Assembly (NCBI GenBank): GCA_036768485.1
Contig: JAVLUZ010000163.1
Span: forward strand, 1,010,635 to 1,074,634
From: Mermis nigrescens
Taxonomy: Eukaryota; Nematoda; Enoplea; Mermithida; Mermithidae
Length of the DNA: 64,000 nt
Direction of reading: 5' to 3'
Of the stretch, positions 35,767 to 46,699 are shown piece after piece. The notes beneath the pieces are model-generated. The model worked only from the letters and a program-made list of their open reading frames with translations, made no database searches and was not told where the DNA came from. The position numbers and the translations under genes were made by a program. Numbering within the stretch: the first letter of the stretch is position 1; each line of letters begins with the position of its first letter.

Positions 35767-37317
35767 TAGAGACCGGATTTTTAGGTGCCGCACCTTTTTA
35801 TTTTTTTGACCCGCCTTGACAGGAGAATGCCAGAAAAGCATAAATACAGTGTTTTTGAAGCATATAGTCAATGGTTTGTTGCACCTAATTGCACCTAAAA
35901 TAGGATTTGCGCACCTAATTGCACCTAATCTCGACTTTTGTCAATTTTGCACCTAAAACTCAATAATTTAGCTCACAAATTACACATTTTACGCATGTTT
36001 TTCAAATTTAGCGAAGTTACTGTAGATGGTACATGGCGTTTACTTTGTTGAGCGAGCGCGGGTGCATAATTCTGTTTTTGGCAACATGCCGAAAGTTGGG
36101 AACTGTAAATTGAATGCTTTAGCCAAAGATTGCCATGCAGAGAAAATTATTACCAATGGCGCTTCCTAAAATGTGATGCCTGTGACGTCGTTATTCAGAT
36201 TGATGAAAAACATCCAAAACAACGAGTTACGCAGCATATTCAAAGTGCTCGGCATTCTGGGCAGATTTCAAGATTCAGCCAAAGTCTTTTTTGGCTGCTG
36301 GATTCGAAAAAGCTGAAAATTCTAAAGAATTAGCCAAGGAATTTGAGTCAGATTTAAATGTAGCTTTTGTTTAATCGGGTTTTCCTCTGTTTAAAATTAA
36401 TTCAGTGCCTATGAGAAATTTTCTTGAAAAAATATACCACCCGCACAATTTCTGATGAAAGAACCCTGCGTAAGAATTATGTTTTGCCAATTTACAATCG
36501 AACGATTAAGGAGATTAAACGGTTGATAGGCGATAATCCGGTGTATTTTGTTTTGTACGAAACAAGGGATGCAAAACAGTATGCTGAACATACTGGTTGG
36601 ACAATTAAATGGAAAGCCATCGAAGCCGATGTTGCTGCATGGATTGTTTACAACTTTTATTAGTAGCTGTTTTCACACACGCTGGAGGTCAAACTCTTAG
36701 GGAGGGTAGGGTATAGTAATTTTTTGAATTAAAAAGTGGATATAGTAAACTTTTTTCAGCAGAAATCGGTCTATGGTACCTACCTCTTTTAAACAGAATT
36801 GATAGGCTTATCTTTTTTCTGATCTAATTTCAGTAAATTTTTCCCTCCTCACCCGCCCCTCCCACAGGCAGACATGTCGACATTTCTGGATGGATCGATC
36901 TTAGAAAAATTTCGCGCGAAGTATACAAAGAAATCCAGACGTTAAAGCTTTTGTTAGTGAAACGAATACTGATAAAAGACTGAAAATGCTTTTTGCACCC
37001 CTCGCTTCTGTGGACGTCGAGCGATCTTTTTCACTGTATGAATTAATCTTATCCGACCGCCGCCAAAACCTGACATTTGACAACATCGAAATGTACAATA
37101 TTATCGCATTTAATAAGTTTTTGTTCGAGTAAAAGTGTTTTTTGCAAGTGATAGGCCAATAATATACGCATTTAACAAGTTTTTGCTTGAGTAAAAGCGG
37201 TCTTAGCATGTGGATTTCCAATAATAATTGCACCTAATTCTGCACCTAATTGATGAATTTTTTGCACCTTTTTTGCACCTAATCTAACTTTTTTTGCACC
37301 TGAAAATCCGGTCTCTA
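35767..37317 (+). mobile_element. hAT transposon, degenerate, nested in MITE S
   Basis: Terminal inverted repeats TAGAGACCGGATTTTTAGGT and, at the right, ACCTGAAAATCCGGTCTCTA, flanked by an exact 8-bp duplication GTTATGAC (35759-35766 and 37318-37325). Subterminal arrays of TTTGCACCTAATTGCACCTA occur at both ends, as is common for transposase-binding regions of hAT elements. It contains the remains of a hAT transposase (36086-37132). Confidence 0.9.
36086..37132 (+). pseudogene. hAT transposase remnant
   Basis: Three separated pieces of one transposase. It starts with an ATG (MPKVGNCKLNAL, 36086). A BED-type zinc finger follows in another frame (CDAC near 36165 and QHIQSARH near 36230). A middle piece at 36424-36663 (RTISDERTLRKNYVLPIYN) comes next. 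The C-terminal dimerisation domain (FAPLASVDVERSFSLYELIL then SDRRQNLTFDNIEMYNI) ends at TAA 37130-37132. The pieces are in different frames and the catalytic RNase H-like core between about 36670 and 36900 is missing or unrecognisable. The copy cannot encode an active enzyme. The zinc finger plus VERSFS-type domain makes the family assignment strong. Confidence 0.85.
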
Positions 37318-37870
37318 GTTATGACCATTATAGCAAGCAAAGCAGGGGCCGATTGATTAGTGCACACAATCGTTACGGGCATGCTAGTGTACCTACATTT
37401 AGTCTGTTTCAAGTCAACTTACGCGTTTCCTACTGCTTTAAAACAACAATGTCTTCAATCGTCTTGGATGCATCGATGTTTGCTATTTCATTCAATTGGC
37501 TTAGAAAGACTGTTACTCAATATTATTTCCCATAGCTATGTACTGTATAGCTAACGTGCTGCTTTTTCAATAATTTTTATGGTTAAATATTTATTTTAAT
37601 GTGTTGGCCGCAGAATATACTTCAATTTTTTGCGTTGCTTAGAGAAAGTGTGATTTTTAGCAGACTTTGCGACTTTAGGTAGCTTTTTCCAAGTCCCCTC
37701 CTTACACATTCTTAATAATCCACAATCCCAAGTATATTCATCTTTTTTGTTCCATCGGAGCATTTTTCTTTGCTAGTAATAATAATCATTGCATGAGAGT
37801 TACTTCGTTGAAAGCGGATGAAATAAGCTCAAGTAATGAGTGTAATAAATTTGCAATCATTTTTATTGTA

Positions 37871-38208
37871 CAGGGTGGACCACGTAACTATTTCACGTTT
37901 TGATGTCCTAGGGCTATAATGCTACTCTTGAACATTCCTTAATTAATCCTTTTTAATAATCTTTTCAATGAAGTTACAGTCAAAATTAGCAGAAAAGTTT
38001 CACACAAATATAGCGAACGTTATTTTAAGTTTTGAAAAATGATTTGTCACGTGAGAGCACAGCTCGTTAATCGTGACATTTTGCAATATAAAACTTTGCA
38101 AAATAAGATTTATGTTTTCTTCATATTCTGGCAAAGTTTTACGTTCTTTGATAAAAAATTGATTTAGCTATACAAAAACGAAGTATGGAATAGACATGGC
38201 CCACCCTG
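37871..38208. mobile_element. TA-flanked MITE (CAGGGTGG termini)
   Basis: Left CAGGGTGGACCACGTAAC and right GGCCCACCCTG are inverted repeats, each bordered by TA, as in Tc1/mariner-type elements. The length is about 338 bases. No protein is encoded. Confidence 0.75.
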
Positions 38209-38229
38209 TATATACGTAGGTACTCTTAA

Positions 38230-38848
38230 CAAAAATCGGTCATGATTCTGATAAGTTTGTATAATAAAAACACCTAAATGTGGGCGTAAGGTGTTTGGAG
38301 TGCTTATCCCTCCTTAGTAACCCCCTTTACCCCCAGAATGCTAAGAATAGCTTTTAACTCCCTTAGAATGCTCACTAGATCGGATTTTTTCCGGGCGTAA
38401 AAGGACCGTTACCAGAAACTTGTTTGCTATGTAATGGGACGTTTCAGATTACCAGCTGTTTGTTCAACTCATGTGTTAATGAAAAATAAGAATGCCCAGA
38501 ACTGATACATTACATTTCTAAAAAAGCTTTGATTAACTTAGTTAACTTAGCGGTGTTGATAAATTTCTATCAGTCGTTACTTCTCCTGCTAACCATAAGT
38601 ATACAGCCAAAAAATTTAGATGGAGGTAAAAACTTGGAATTAACCCGATCTGTTGAGCATTCTGGGGAGGAGGTAAAAGCTATTTTTAGCATTCGGGGTG
38701 CTTAAGTGCGTGGCAGAAGGGAGCGGGGGCTTCTGGGGTGGCGGTAAAGGCGGTGGCTGAGGGAAACGGGGTAAATATCGCCAAACCCCCTACGCCCATG
38801 TATGAATGAAACTATTATACAAACTTGGCGAATCAGGACCGATTTTTA
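38230..38848. mobile_element. Fold-back element, ~200-bp arms
   Basis: The left arm (AAAAATCGGTCATGATTCTG, AAGTTTGTATAATA, CCCAGAATGCTAAGAATAGC) is repeated inverted in the right arm (GCTATTTTTAGCATTC, TATTATACAAACTTGGCG, AATCAGGACCGATTTTTATT). The arms flank a centre near 38500-38580. It abuts the hAT-like element starting at 38866. Non-coding. Confidence 0.7.
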
Positions 38849-38865
38849 TTACGAATACTACCTAC

Positions 38866-40527
38866 TAGGGATGTTGCGAGGCAAGCTTTCTAGCCGGGGC
38901 CGGAGCTAACGCCCCCGGCACCGGGTCCGGGGCCAGGACAAGTTGTTATGCATACTGATGTATGCTAATCCTATAAGTGTACACTTAAAATTATTTACAG
39001 TACTTTTTTACATTAGTACTTCATCGTTTAACTGTGAAAATGGGATTAATTTCAGGTTTCTCTCCGTATAATGACTTTAAATTGAAAGCTTAAGAAATTG
39101 AAAAACGGTTTGAAAAATATCAGTGATGCACTTGATACTGAATCAGTCGAATTAAATGACAATTATTAGCGACAAATCATAAATTTGCAATCGTCTTCAG
39201 ATTTTCAAAACTTAATGACTGATTCTCGGGGAGTTAAAGAATTGCGAGGTAATTTTAAAGTTCGAAAAAGAATACACGTATCTCTTAGGATCCAAGCTCC
39301 CAATTTATAAACTATGTCAGTTTCTAAGAAAAATATGAGTTTTTTTATGATGCTACGTGCTCGTCATTTTATTTATGGTACAGATTAATTTTTCTGCTGA
39401 ATAGCCTAATAAAGTATAAACAATTCAGTTCAAAGCATATATTTTTATATTTAACATTATCATTTTTGTTCCAATTTTCACTTTAAAAGTTCATTATTTA
39501 CAGTAAAAACTGTTAATTTATCTATTGATTGTATACATCGCAGTTCTTGGATTTAAGACTCCGATAACACGTGGGCGTGGGGGAGAGTGTTTGGGAGTAT
39601 GCATCCCCAGAAGGCCAAATACCCCCTTAACCAAAATACTCCCCCCAAAATCAATTGTTGAAAATTTTTTTTCGCAATTCTTTGATGTTGAAAAATGGTG
39701 TTTTTCGCCATGCCACAATTATTGAAACCATTTTTTACCTTTGAAAAATCTTGCAACCCCCTCCCTCCAGAATTTCCGTGCTCCCGATTCTTCATTTTCT
39801 ATTCTGAATTATTCGTGTATTCCAGCTGTGCAAAGCCTTAAAAATCATGGATGTACAAATTTTAAACATCTTTTTCTTGACAAGATTGTGGCTGATGCGA
39901 TAAATATTCCCAACAGTACAAGCTTGATTTTCAAGAAATTCCTTGAAATTATGAATTACGAAACAATATTTACATATGATTTTAGGTCGGGACACCAAGA
40001 ACTGCGATCACAGTATCAAATCTCGCTTCCTTCTTACGCTGATCCTTTTATTAATTTTATGCATTCCGTCTGTTTAGAGTTATCAGACCATCGAATTTCA
40101 TTTATAAGATCTGACAGAATAGAAAAAATTTATTTGCCATCCGATTAGGACTATTTATTTCGAGATGAACTATAAGATTAAGGAATAAATCATAAATGTA
40201 TCAATGATATAATAATAGTAATATTAATAAAAAATATTAATAGATTTATCAATAACTAATTTTAAAGTAAAGCGAATACGCTGAATTTAAATTGCTTAAA
40301 TTGGGTCCGAATCTACATTTGAGCTATAGAAACAATTTAACGATCAATTTTGCCATTTGGATTCGTCAGTATTCTGAAATATACCATTTCTTTGGTTCCT
40401 AATAATTTCCAGGATTGATTTGAATGAAAATTTTAGAGTTTTGCAGTCAATTACAAATGTTTTAGCCCCCGCCCGGGGCAAGCCTTGCCCCAGGGCCGGG
40501 GCCGGGCCGGGACTTGGGACATCCCTA
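38866..40527. mobile_element. hAT-like element with TAGGGATGT termini
   Basis: The ends TAGGGATGT and ACATCCCTA are inverted, flanked by CTACCTAC and CCACCTAC (7 of 8 identical). GC-rich subterminal tracts rich in GGGGCCGG / CCGGGGCC lie just inside each end, in strong contrast to the AT-rich interior. The interior carries a repeat Q copy (about 39560-39785) and a 135-codon frame (39741-40148) with no motif I can name. Non-autonomous or decayed. Confidence 0.7.
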
Positions 40528-40799
40528 CCACCTACATACAATAAAAAGAATTGTCAATTTATTATACTCATTACCTGAACTTCATTTATCCGCATTCACC
40601 GAAGTACATAACTCTCATAAAATTATTATCATTAATATTATCAGTATTATTCAATTATTGTTTCAGTATAGACAGAGCAGTAAACTGTGTATAAAAAGCT
40701 TCAGTCAATTGAATCAACTATCATTAACTGTCTATAAATTCCTATCATTTCGCAAAAAGAAGAAGCTGCTTTGCATAAAGGTGTAAAGTCCGCGTTGAC

Positions 40800-41395
40800 G
40801 CAAAGATACACAAATTTCAGATTCATTTGACAGACTTTATTCTAGCTGAACACTTGCCTACTTTTTTGGAGATTTTGTTGAAATACGGAGAGCAGAAATC
40901 AAATGTATACGCAAAATCATGCGCAATTTTCGTGTTAAATCGCTCTATGAGGGTTGGCATATTTACCAGTCTGGTCAGTTTCTGGTATATTTATTTTAAT
41001 GAAAATTTAACATATGTAAGTAAGACCATAAAAGGATCTAACTAGAAAATAAAAAAATTGTTTTGCCTTTTAATATCTGCTTCTAGGAGGCACAAATCAA
41101 TGCAAAATTTTCGAAATTTTTTACGAGAAATACGCTACTTTAAGCTATGGTTTACAGCACAAAATGAAATGTTTAAAAGGTAGTCCAACTTCTTAAATGC
41201 AGAAGACCTCTTCTATCGATTGGTGCTTATCTCGTTTGCTAATTTTCCATACAAGCTGAGAAAATCGAATTTTTGTAAAGGTAGTCCAAAATGTCAAAAA
41301 GTAACAAAATTTGGAATTTTAGCCTACTGTAGCAAAGCAAATTGTAATTTTTGAGCAAAACAAATAGTACCATGATGTTCAGCGTAAAAAACTAA
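40800..41395 (+). repeat. Interspersed repeat R copy
   Basis: Inverted counterpart of 30060-30650. Contains a 72-codon frame (FILAEHLPTFLEILLKYG, FVLNRSMRVG, LVSFWYIYFNE) conserved in sequence with the other copy, suggesting an ancestral protein fragment, function unknown. Confidence 0.6.
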
Positions 41396-41469
41396 CTTAA
41401 CATATGCCATTTTGAGATATGATTAATTTTTGACATGTCAAAGTTAACCATAGGGCAAGGTCGGAACCA

Positions 41470-41735
41470 CACCTGGGCGTGGGGTGGGCGGGTTTGGGAT
41501 ATGCACCCCCCCCCCGAGAAACCGAAATGCCCCAGAAACAAAATACCCCCTTCCACAGAATTCAATTTTTGAAATTTTTTTGTTTTTTTTCCGCAATCTT
41601 TTGATGCCAATGGATAGTGCTCGATGAGAAACGTTGAAAAATGGTGTTTTTTCGCCATACCACCATTTTTAAGACCATTTTTTGACCTTTGAAAAATCTT
41701 GCACCCCCCCAGAATTTCGGTGCTGCCCTCGTATG
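41470..41735. repeat. Interspersed repeat Q copy
   Basis: Begins CACACCTGGGCGTGGGGTGG, has CCCCAGAAACAAAATACCCC and TTGATGCCAATGGATAGTGC, and ends GCACCCCCCCAGAATTTCGG then TGCTGCCC. The long minus-strand frame over this segment arises from the repeat. Confidence 0.65.
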
Positions 41736-41974
41736 GTGGAAACTCGCCGAAAGCGTGTCGTAAACTTCGCCGCCGCTTCCCTATACTCGCTTTACAGCGG
41801 AAAATACGGAGTTCGACTTCGCACATGCGTAAGTATTTTTCTTGCGCGAGGCTGCTGGTTACGTTCACCCCCACGCCCAGTTATGGTACAAACGCTGTTC
41901 GACAGATAGACAACATAAAAACATTAATGTTTGTTGCGGTGCAAATATTGATTTTTAGTCGGAAGAAGCCGGAT

Positions 41975-42146
41975 GAAGTATGAATGAAAGTCGGATCCGA
42001 TGTCCGATGCGACGCTGCGCGCCACCGCATGCCGCATCCTGTCGGACGCGTGTCGCACACTGCCGCATGCGGCTCTGTCCGACAAGAGTCCGACAGGGTG
42101 CGGCATGCGGTGCCGCGCGACGTCGGATCGGACGAAGTATGAATGA
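41975..42146. mobile_element. GC-rich palindrome with 13-bp direct flanks
   Basis: A strongly GC-rich island in AT-rich surroundings. CGCATGCCGCATCCTGTCGG and, inverted, CCGACAGGGTGCGGCATGCG form a near-perfect stem of over 30 bp. The block is bracketed by exact direct repeats GAAGTATGAATGA (41975-41987 and 42134-42146), which look like a target-site duplication or conserved ends of a short MITE. Several frames are open here only because the sequence is GC-rich and repetitive. Confidence 0.7.
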
Positions 42147-42149
42147 GCC

Positions 42150-43110
42150 TTTAGAGGTAAACAGACCCAGAATGCCAAAGCGCACGATTTAGAGCCAAAT
42201 AACGTGCAGCAGACTACCGACAGCCAATAGGATGAAAGGCTTTACGTCGATTGGCTGAATTTTTTACTGCTTTCCAATCATTTTACTTCAAAAAAGTCCA
42301 AAGAATTTTGAAACAGATCAATGATACAATAGAATTAGGACAGAATAATTTCAGTAGAATAGAATTTGAATTAATAGAATAGAATTTGGAATTTGAAGAA
42401 TAATAGAATAGAATTTGGACTGTTTCTCTATGGTTTCGTTTGTGGTTTTTTTACGAATGTGACTTTCAGCACTTCACGATGCATAATTTTCAACAAAATA
42501 TATTTAAATAATTCTATATGTACCAATTTACTTTAAGACGTGCCTACCTATCTTTGTTTACAAATTACCGAATATAAAATCATTTTACTAACACAAGCCG
42601 GGTATTCCATTATCCATTAGTGCATAGAACAATGTCAGAAGGTCGGCTCTACTTCGTGCATACAGTAAGCTTTGCAATCTCGTGTCATGTTTAGTCAGCG
42701 AGAATTAAGTGTGATGCGCAGTCGTCGGATTGAGTGAAAGACGAATGATTCAGAATTTTGAATTTTATCTCAAGTAACAAAATATGCTTTTTGAAAAAAA
42801 TGAGAGATTAAATCGTGATCTATAGTCCATTTCATGAAACCTTGTGCCTGGATCAGAATTTCTTAGTCAATGTAAATCAATTACAAAGGAGATTTAAATT
42901 AAAGCAATAATAAAGATAGATAGGTACTGTGAATAGCTTGATAAGCATATGAAGTTTTACTATGCAAAACTGTATTATTTTAGGCAACCTAAAGCCGCTT
43001 TTGTTTCTCACTAGATGGAGCGCTTAAAAATATTTTCATGCACATGTTCTCGTGAAATAGAGTAAAAATCTTCTTTACGAGTATGTACATAATAAGTTAG
43101 AACATAATGT
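42150..43110. other. No gene seen
   Basis: Contains one inverted end of MITE V (TTTTGAAACAGAT near 42309) and a degenerate AATAGAATTT tandem tract (about 42330-42420). The rest is unremarkable AT-rich DNA. Confidence 0.4.
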
Positions 43111-43111
43111 A

Positions 43112-43500
43112 ATCATAGGAAGCGCGATAGCGCTACCTATAATATACTGGGTCACATTTTTTCTTGTATGTTTATCACAGCGAGTGCGAATTTTGTGTCC
43201 CCCTCACAGCAGCAACGGCACACACCTGGGAGGTGCGGTTTCCTTAAACGATAGATAACTAAAAAACTCAATGTACTATTTTTTCTTTCTGTTCAGACTC
43301 AATGCCGAGTTAGCAATAGGTGAGTAAAGTGTAAAGCAAAAAATCAGATAATTTGCGGAGTGCCAATTTTTTTAAATGTTGCCTCCGAGCTGTAGATTAC
43401 GAATCTGACCTTTACATTTCTTTACACTCGATGGTTGATGCACGAAAATGTGAAGTAATGTAAAGTATACGGGTTTTTTACTCCTTTTACTATCTTTGGG
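43112..43500 (+). repeat. Repeat P copy 3 (truncated)
   Basis: Palindrome GGAAGCGCGATAGCGCTACC, then TATAATATACTGGG, TCCCCCTCACAGCAGCAACG and GGGAGGTGCGG. Two GTGTAAAGT-type motifs follow (43326 region, 43460 region). Closest to copy 1. Confidence 0.65.
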
Positions 43501-43909
43501 CTTTAGCCTAAAGATATTGAGATCGGGGTTTGATTTGCAAATGCACTCCTTGATACGAATGCACTATTATGTATAAAAAAACCTATCTACAATCAAATCA
43601 GAATTAATCCTGCTACAGTTGCGGTTATGTGAGTGACAATCTAATCAACCATCAACCAACTTAGTTTACTTTACTGTCAAGTATTTCCGTGCTTTTCTCT
43701 ATTTCTCATTCAAAATCGAAAATTTGTACTTATAAGTTTTGATCAGTGAAGGGCGCAATATCTCAAAGGAACAACCGCGGATCTTTACATGCATGCTATA
43801 CAATAAAAAGCAATTAAGTGATTATTAGCGTACTAGAGAAAGTACATAAGAGCAAACTTGTTCCGCTCATGGGAAACAAAATTTGAAAGCAGAACTATAA
43901 CGCGACCAT

Positions 43910-44165
43910 ACCTGGGCGTGGGGGGTTTGGGGAGTATGCAACCCCTAGAAACCAATATACCCCCACCCTGAAATCAAAAATACCCCCAGTTTTCAATTTT
44001 TGAAATTTTTTTTGTATTTTTTACGTAATTTTTTAATGCCAATGGATAGTGCTCGATGAGAAACGTTGAAAAATGGTGTCTTTTCGTCATACCAATGTTT
44101 TTAACGCCATTTTTTGACATTTGAAAAATTTTGCACCCCCAAAACTTTGGTGCCGCCCACCTATG
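43910..44165. repeat. Interspersed repeat Q copy
   Basis: CATACCTGGGCGTGGGGGG at the start, the TTTAATGCCAATGGATAGTG block in the middle, and GCACCCCCAAAACTTTGG then TGCCGCCCACCTATG at the end. The two ends form an imperfect inverted repeat (CATACCTGGGCG / CATAGGTGGGCG). Confidence 0.65.
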
Positions 44166-44413
44166 AAGACGACCCCAGTAGATGGGTAGCAGTCCAATTC
44201 TGAGAGCCCAATGGGGCCAACTGGCCAAAAATGACAACAAAAATTTAGTTTCAGGGGTGTATCAATTTTAAGGGGTCTTTTAGATTCTCGGATGGTCCAG
44301 CCAGGGGCCCCTCTTCGCCCTTGTGGGGCTCAGGAGTAGGTGGCTACTTATTTAGATTATCACTTTCTATCTTTTTCACGGCTAAGATATTATTTACCCG
44401 TTCTTTTCTTTAG

Positions 44414-44815
44414 GCGTTAATTCCTATAATCATCTACGCATTTATTCTCGGTACGGTTTTCTCCGCGCGTGGTCAGAATGTAACAAAATAAATAAAATTA
44501 ATCTTTTGGTGTTGTTTGATTTGGAACACCGGCTTGATAGTACGGATCCGAACATTGTAATCGACGCCGTGCACAGCTGGAGTCATCGAGTCCGATTGAG
44601 GTTGCAGATAAAGGAACTCATGTATCTTGCATTACTTGTTATCATCGAACATTATTCTCGAGTTACGCCAACCACATACGCATGAGAATTAAGCGCTGCT
44701 ATGCAGACTTACCCAACTTTAAAGTGCCCTTCAGAGTTCGTGAATGTCACTAATACCGCCAGAATACTTCTTTTTTCGCGAAAAAGGCGACTTGACGTTG
44801 AATATGTAATATTGG
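44414..44815 (+). pseudogene. vWA-like membrane protein paralog 3, decayed exon 1
   Basis: Homologous over its whole length to exon 1 of paralogs 1 and 2, with the same boundaries: tttctttag acceptor at 44413 and ATATTGG|GTAAGC donor after 44815. The initiator ATG position reads GCGTTA. At least four frame changes break it (near 44478, 44574, 44596 and 44735). Recognisable pieces are NKINLLVLFDLEHRLDSTDP and IDAVH, then GTHVSCITCYHRTLFSSYAN, then RLDVEYVIL. Despite the preserved splice sites this exon cannot encode a full N-terminus, so paralog 3 is a pseudogene or uses a different first exon. Confidence 0.75.
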
Positions 44816-45409
44816 GTAAGCAAAGATTACACTTACATATCTTGATGTGTTAGCGCTTTGAAGTCCCATATCATCGTACATGGGCAGCAACTAAATTCTG
44901 GAGGCTTCGTTGGGGCAAAATTGGCAAAATGGCACCTAAACTTTAATTCTGGGGTCTATCGCTTTAGGGGATCCGTTGGATTCTGGGGTTCAGATCCCCC
45001 ACGTCCATATGGGCAAGTCATGCTCAGTCCTTTAAATTTTAGATCGTCTTGCATTTAATGGAATGGTGCGTATAGTCAAGGTCTTATTTATGTTTAGGGG
45101 GCGAGGCGGCCGCCCTCCTTGAAAAGAAAAGCTTTTTCTACGGTAAAATACTGCACGGAAAGATGAAAAACTCGCATATCTGTTTCAAAAAAATCCTCAG
45201 GTTTTCGGCGATTCGCGCCATATTTGATGTATTTTCCATAATTTCTGGCCGAAGCGCTTGTACTCAAAAAGTCGACACTCATTTATTGCCTCTTGAAGTA
45301 AAAGGAGTTTTTTCAAAAAAGCTCGAATTTTTATGATCTCAATGGATAGAGCACGCCGAAAAAACATCGAACAATGCGGTTTGTGCGCAAGTTATCCCCA
45401 CGAATTTTC

Positions 45410-45518
<109 letters not shown>

Positions 45519-46510
45519 CCAGCAAAGAAAAATGCTCCGATGGAACAAAAAGAGGGGAATATACTTGGGATTGTGAATTATCGAGGATGTAAAAGGAGGG
45601 GACTAGGAAAAATCTACCCTATGTTATATGCCAAAAATCGCAAAATATGTTAAAAATCAGACTTTCTCTAAACAATGCAAAAAATCGAAGTATATTCTGC
45701 GGTCTCTGAAAAAAACGTATTATTTTAAAATAATTTTCTCTGATTGACATAATATCTTAAAAGCGGCATTACGTAATGCAACTTTTTGCAGACTTCATTC
45801 AACTTTGAGTTGCTTAATAATGTGACTGAAAGTGAAATGCTGTTAACAAATCATAATTAAGTTGTTCGTATTTCATAATTACTAAGCATGTCACTTAGTA
45901 GATACTGCCATTCTAAGTGTCAAAGTGCAAGCAATATTCAAATTACCAGGCACGTAGCTGGCCCTTCTATTTTGGGGAGGGGGACCAACACCAATTTTCG
46001 GGGTCTAAGCCAAAAATAGCACAAAATAACGTGTAAAGTCCTATTTTACCGTTTTTTTCTGAATTTTAGGAGGTCCGAGACCCCCCCACCCAGTCCCCCC
46101 ACAGCTACGTGCCTGCAAATTACCAAAAAATTCATTGAAAAAGCAGCGAGTTAGCGTAGCTAAGCGAATTGAATGAAATAGTACATATCGATGCATTCAA
46201 GACAATCGATGATATTGTTGGTTCAAAGCAGTAGGAAACACGGAAGCTGACGTGCAACAGACCTTATGTAGATACTCTTTTACACATGTCTACAACAATT
46301 GTTTACTAAACTTTTACATTTTTCAAAGGCCGCAGAATATACTTCGATTTTTTGCATTGTTTAAAGAAAGTCTGATTTTTAACATATTTTGCGATTTTTG
46401 GCAAATAACATAGGGAGATTTTTCCTAGTCCCCTCCTTTTACATCCTCGATAATTCACAAACCCAAGTATATTCCCTTTTTTGTTCCATCGGAGCATTTT
46501 TCTTTGCTAG
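45519..46510. mobile_element. MITE S (second copy)
   Basis: Left terminus CCAGCAAAGAAAAATGCTCC through AGTATATTCTGCGGTCTCTG (about 45715). Right terminus is its inverse, from GGCCGCAGAATATACTTCG (46329) to TTTTTCTTTGCTAG (46510). TA occurs at both flanks. MITE U copy 2 is inserted inside. The same TIR family bounds 35438-37776. Confidence 0.8.
45947..46115. mobile_element. hAT-type MITE, family U (copy 2), nested in MITE S
   Basis: Ends CAGGCACGTAGCTGG and AGCTACGTGCCTG with an exact 8-bp target duplication CAAATTAC (45939-45946 and 46116-46123). The interior resembles copy 1 in reverse orientation (GGGGGACCAACACCAATTTT, ACGTGTAAAGTCCTATTTT). Confidence 0.9.
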
Positions 46511-46699
46511 TACCCTACTTTTAATTAGCAAGATTTGGAAATACAATACTAGATTTCATTTACTGTGCGGTTCTTCTAATAATTGAATGATTTAAACTAA
46601 ACAAAGCTACTAGTTGTAGAAGAAACAAACATTCTGATCAGTAATTCTTATGTTACGTAGAACATCCTGTAAGGAAATATGCTTCCAAAACTTTCTAGA

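Larger units (their letters stand above)
35438..37776. mobile_element. MITE S (long inverted termini) interrupted by a hAT element
   Basis: Inverted termini of about 170-190 bases: left CTAGCAGAGAAAAATGCTTT to GGCCTCT near 35600, right GGCCGCAGAATATACTTC near 37612 to TTTCTTTGCTAG at 37776. The flanks are TA on both sides. The non-terminal interior matches 46130-46260 of the other copy (45519-46510) in reverse orientation, including TTCATTCAATTGGCTTAG-type sequence. The hAT insertion at 35767-37317 accounts for its large size. Confidence 0.75.

Noticed and set aside
36720..36900. Intact catalytic core of the hAT transposase
   Set aside because: No frame here gives the expected conserved residues; the element is degenerate.
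41392..41874. 160-codon minus-strand frame
   Set aside because: Covers a repeat Q copy; similar frames recur at other Q copies with different breaks.
41924..42192. 70-84 codon Arg/Ala-rich frames on both strands
   Set aside because: Open only because of the GC-rich palindrome at 41975-42146; no domain and no paralog.
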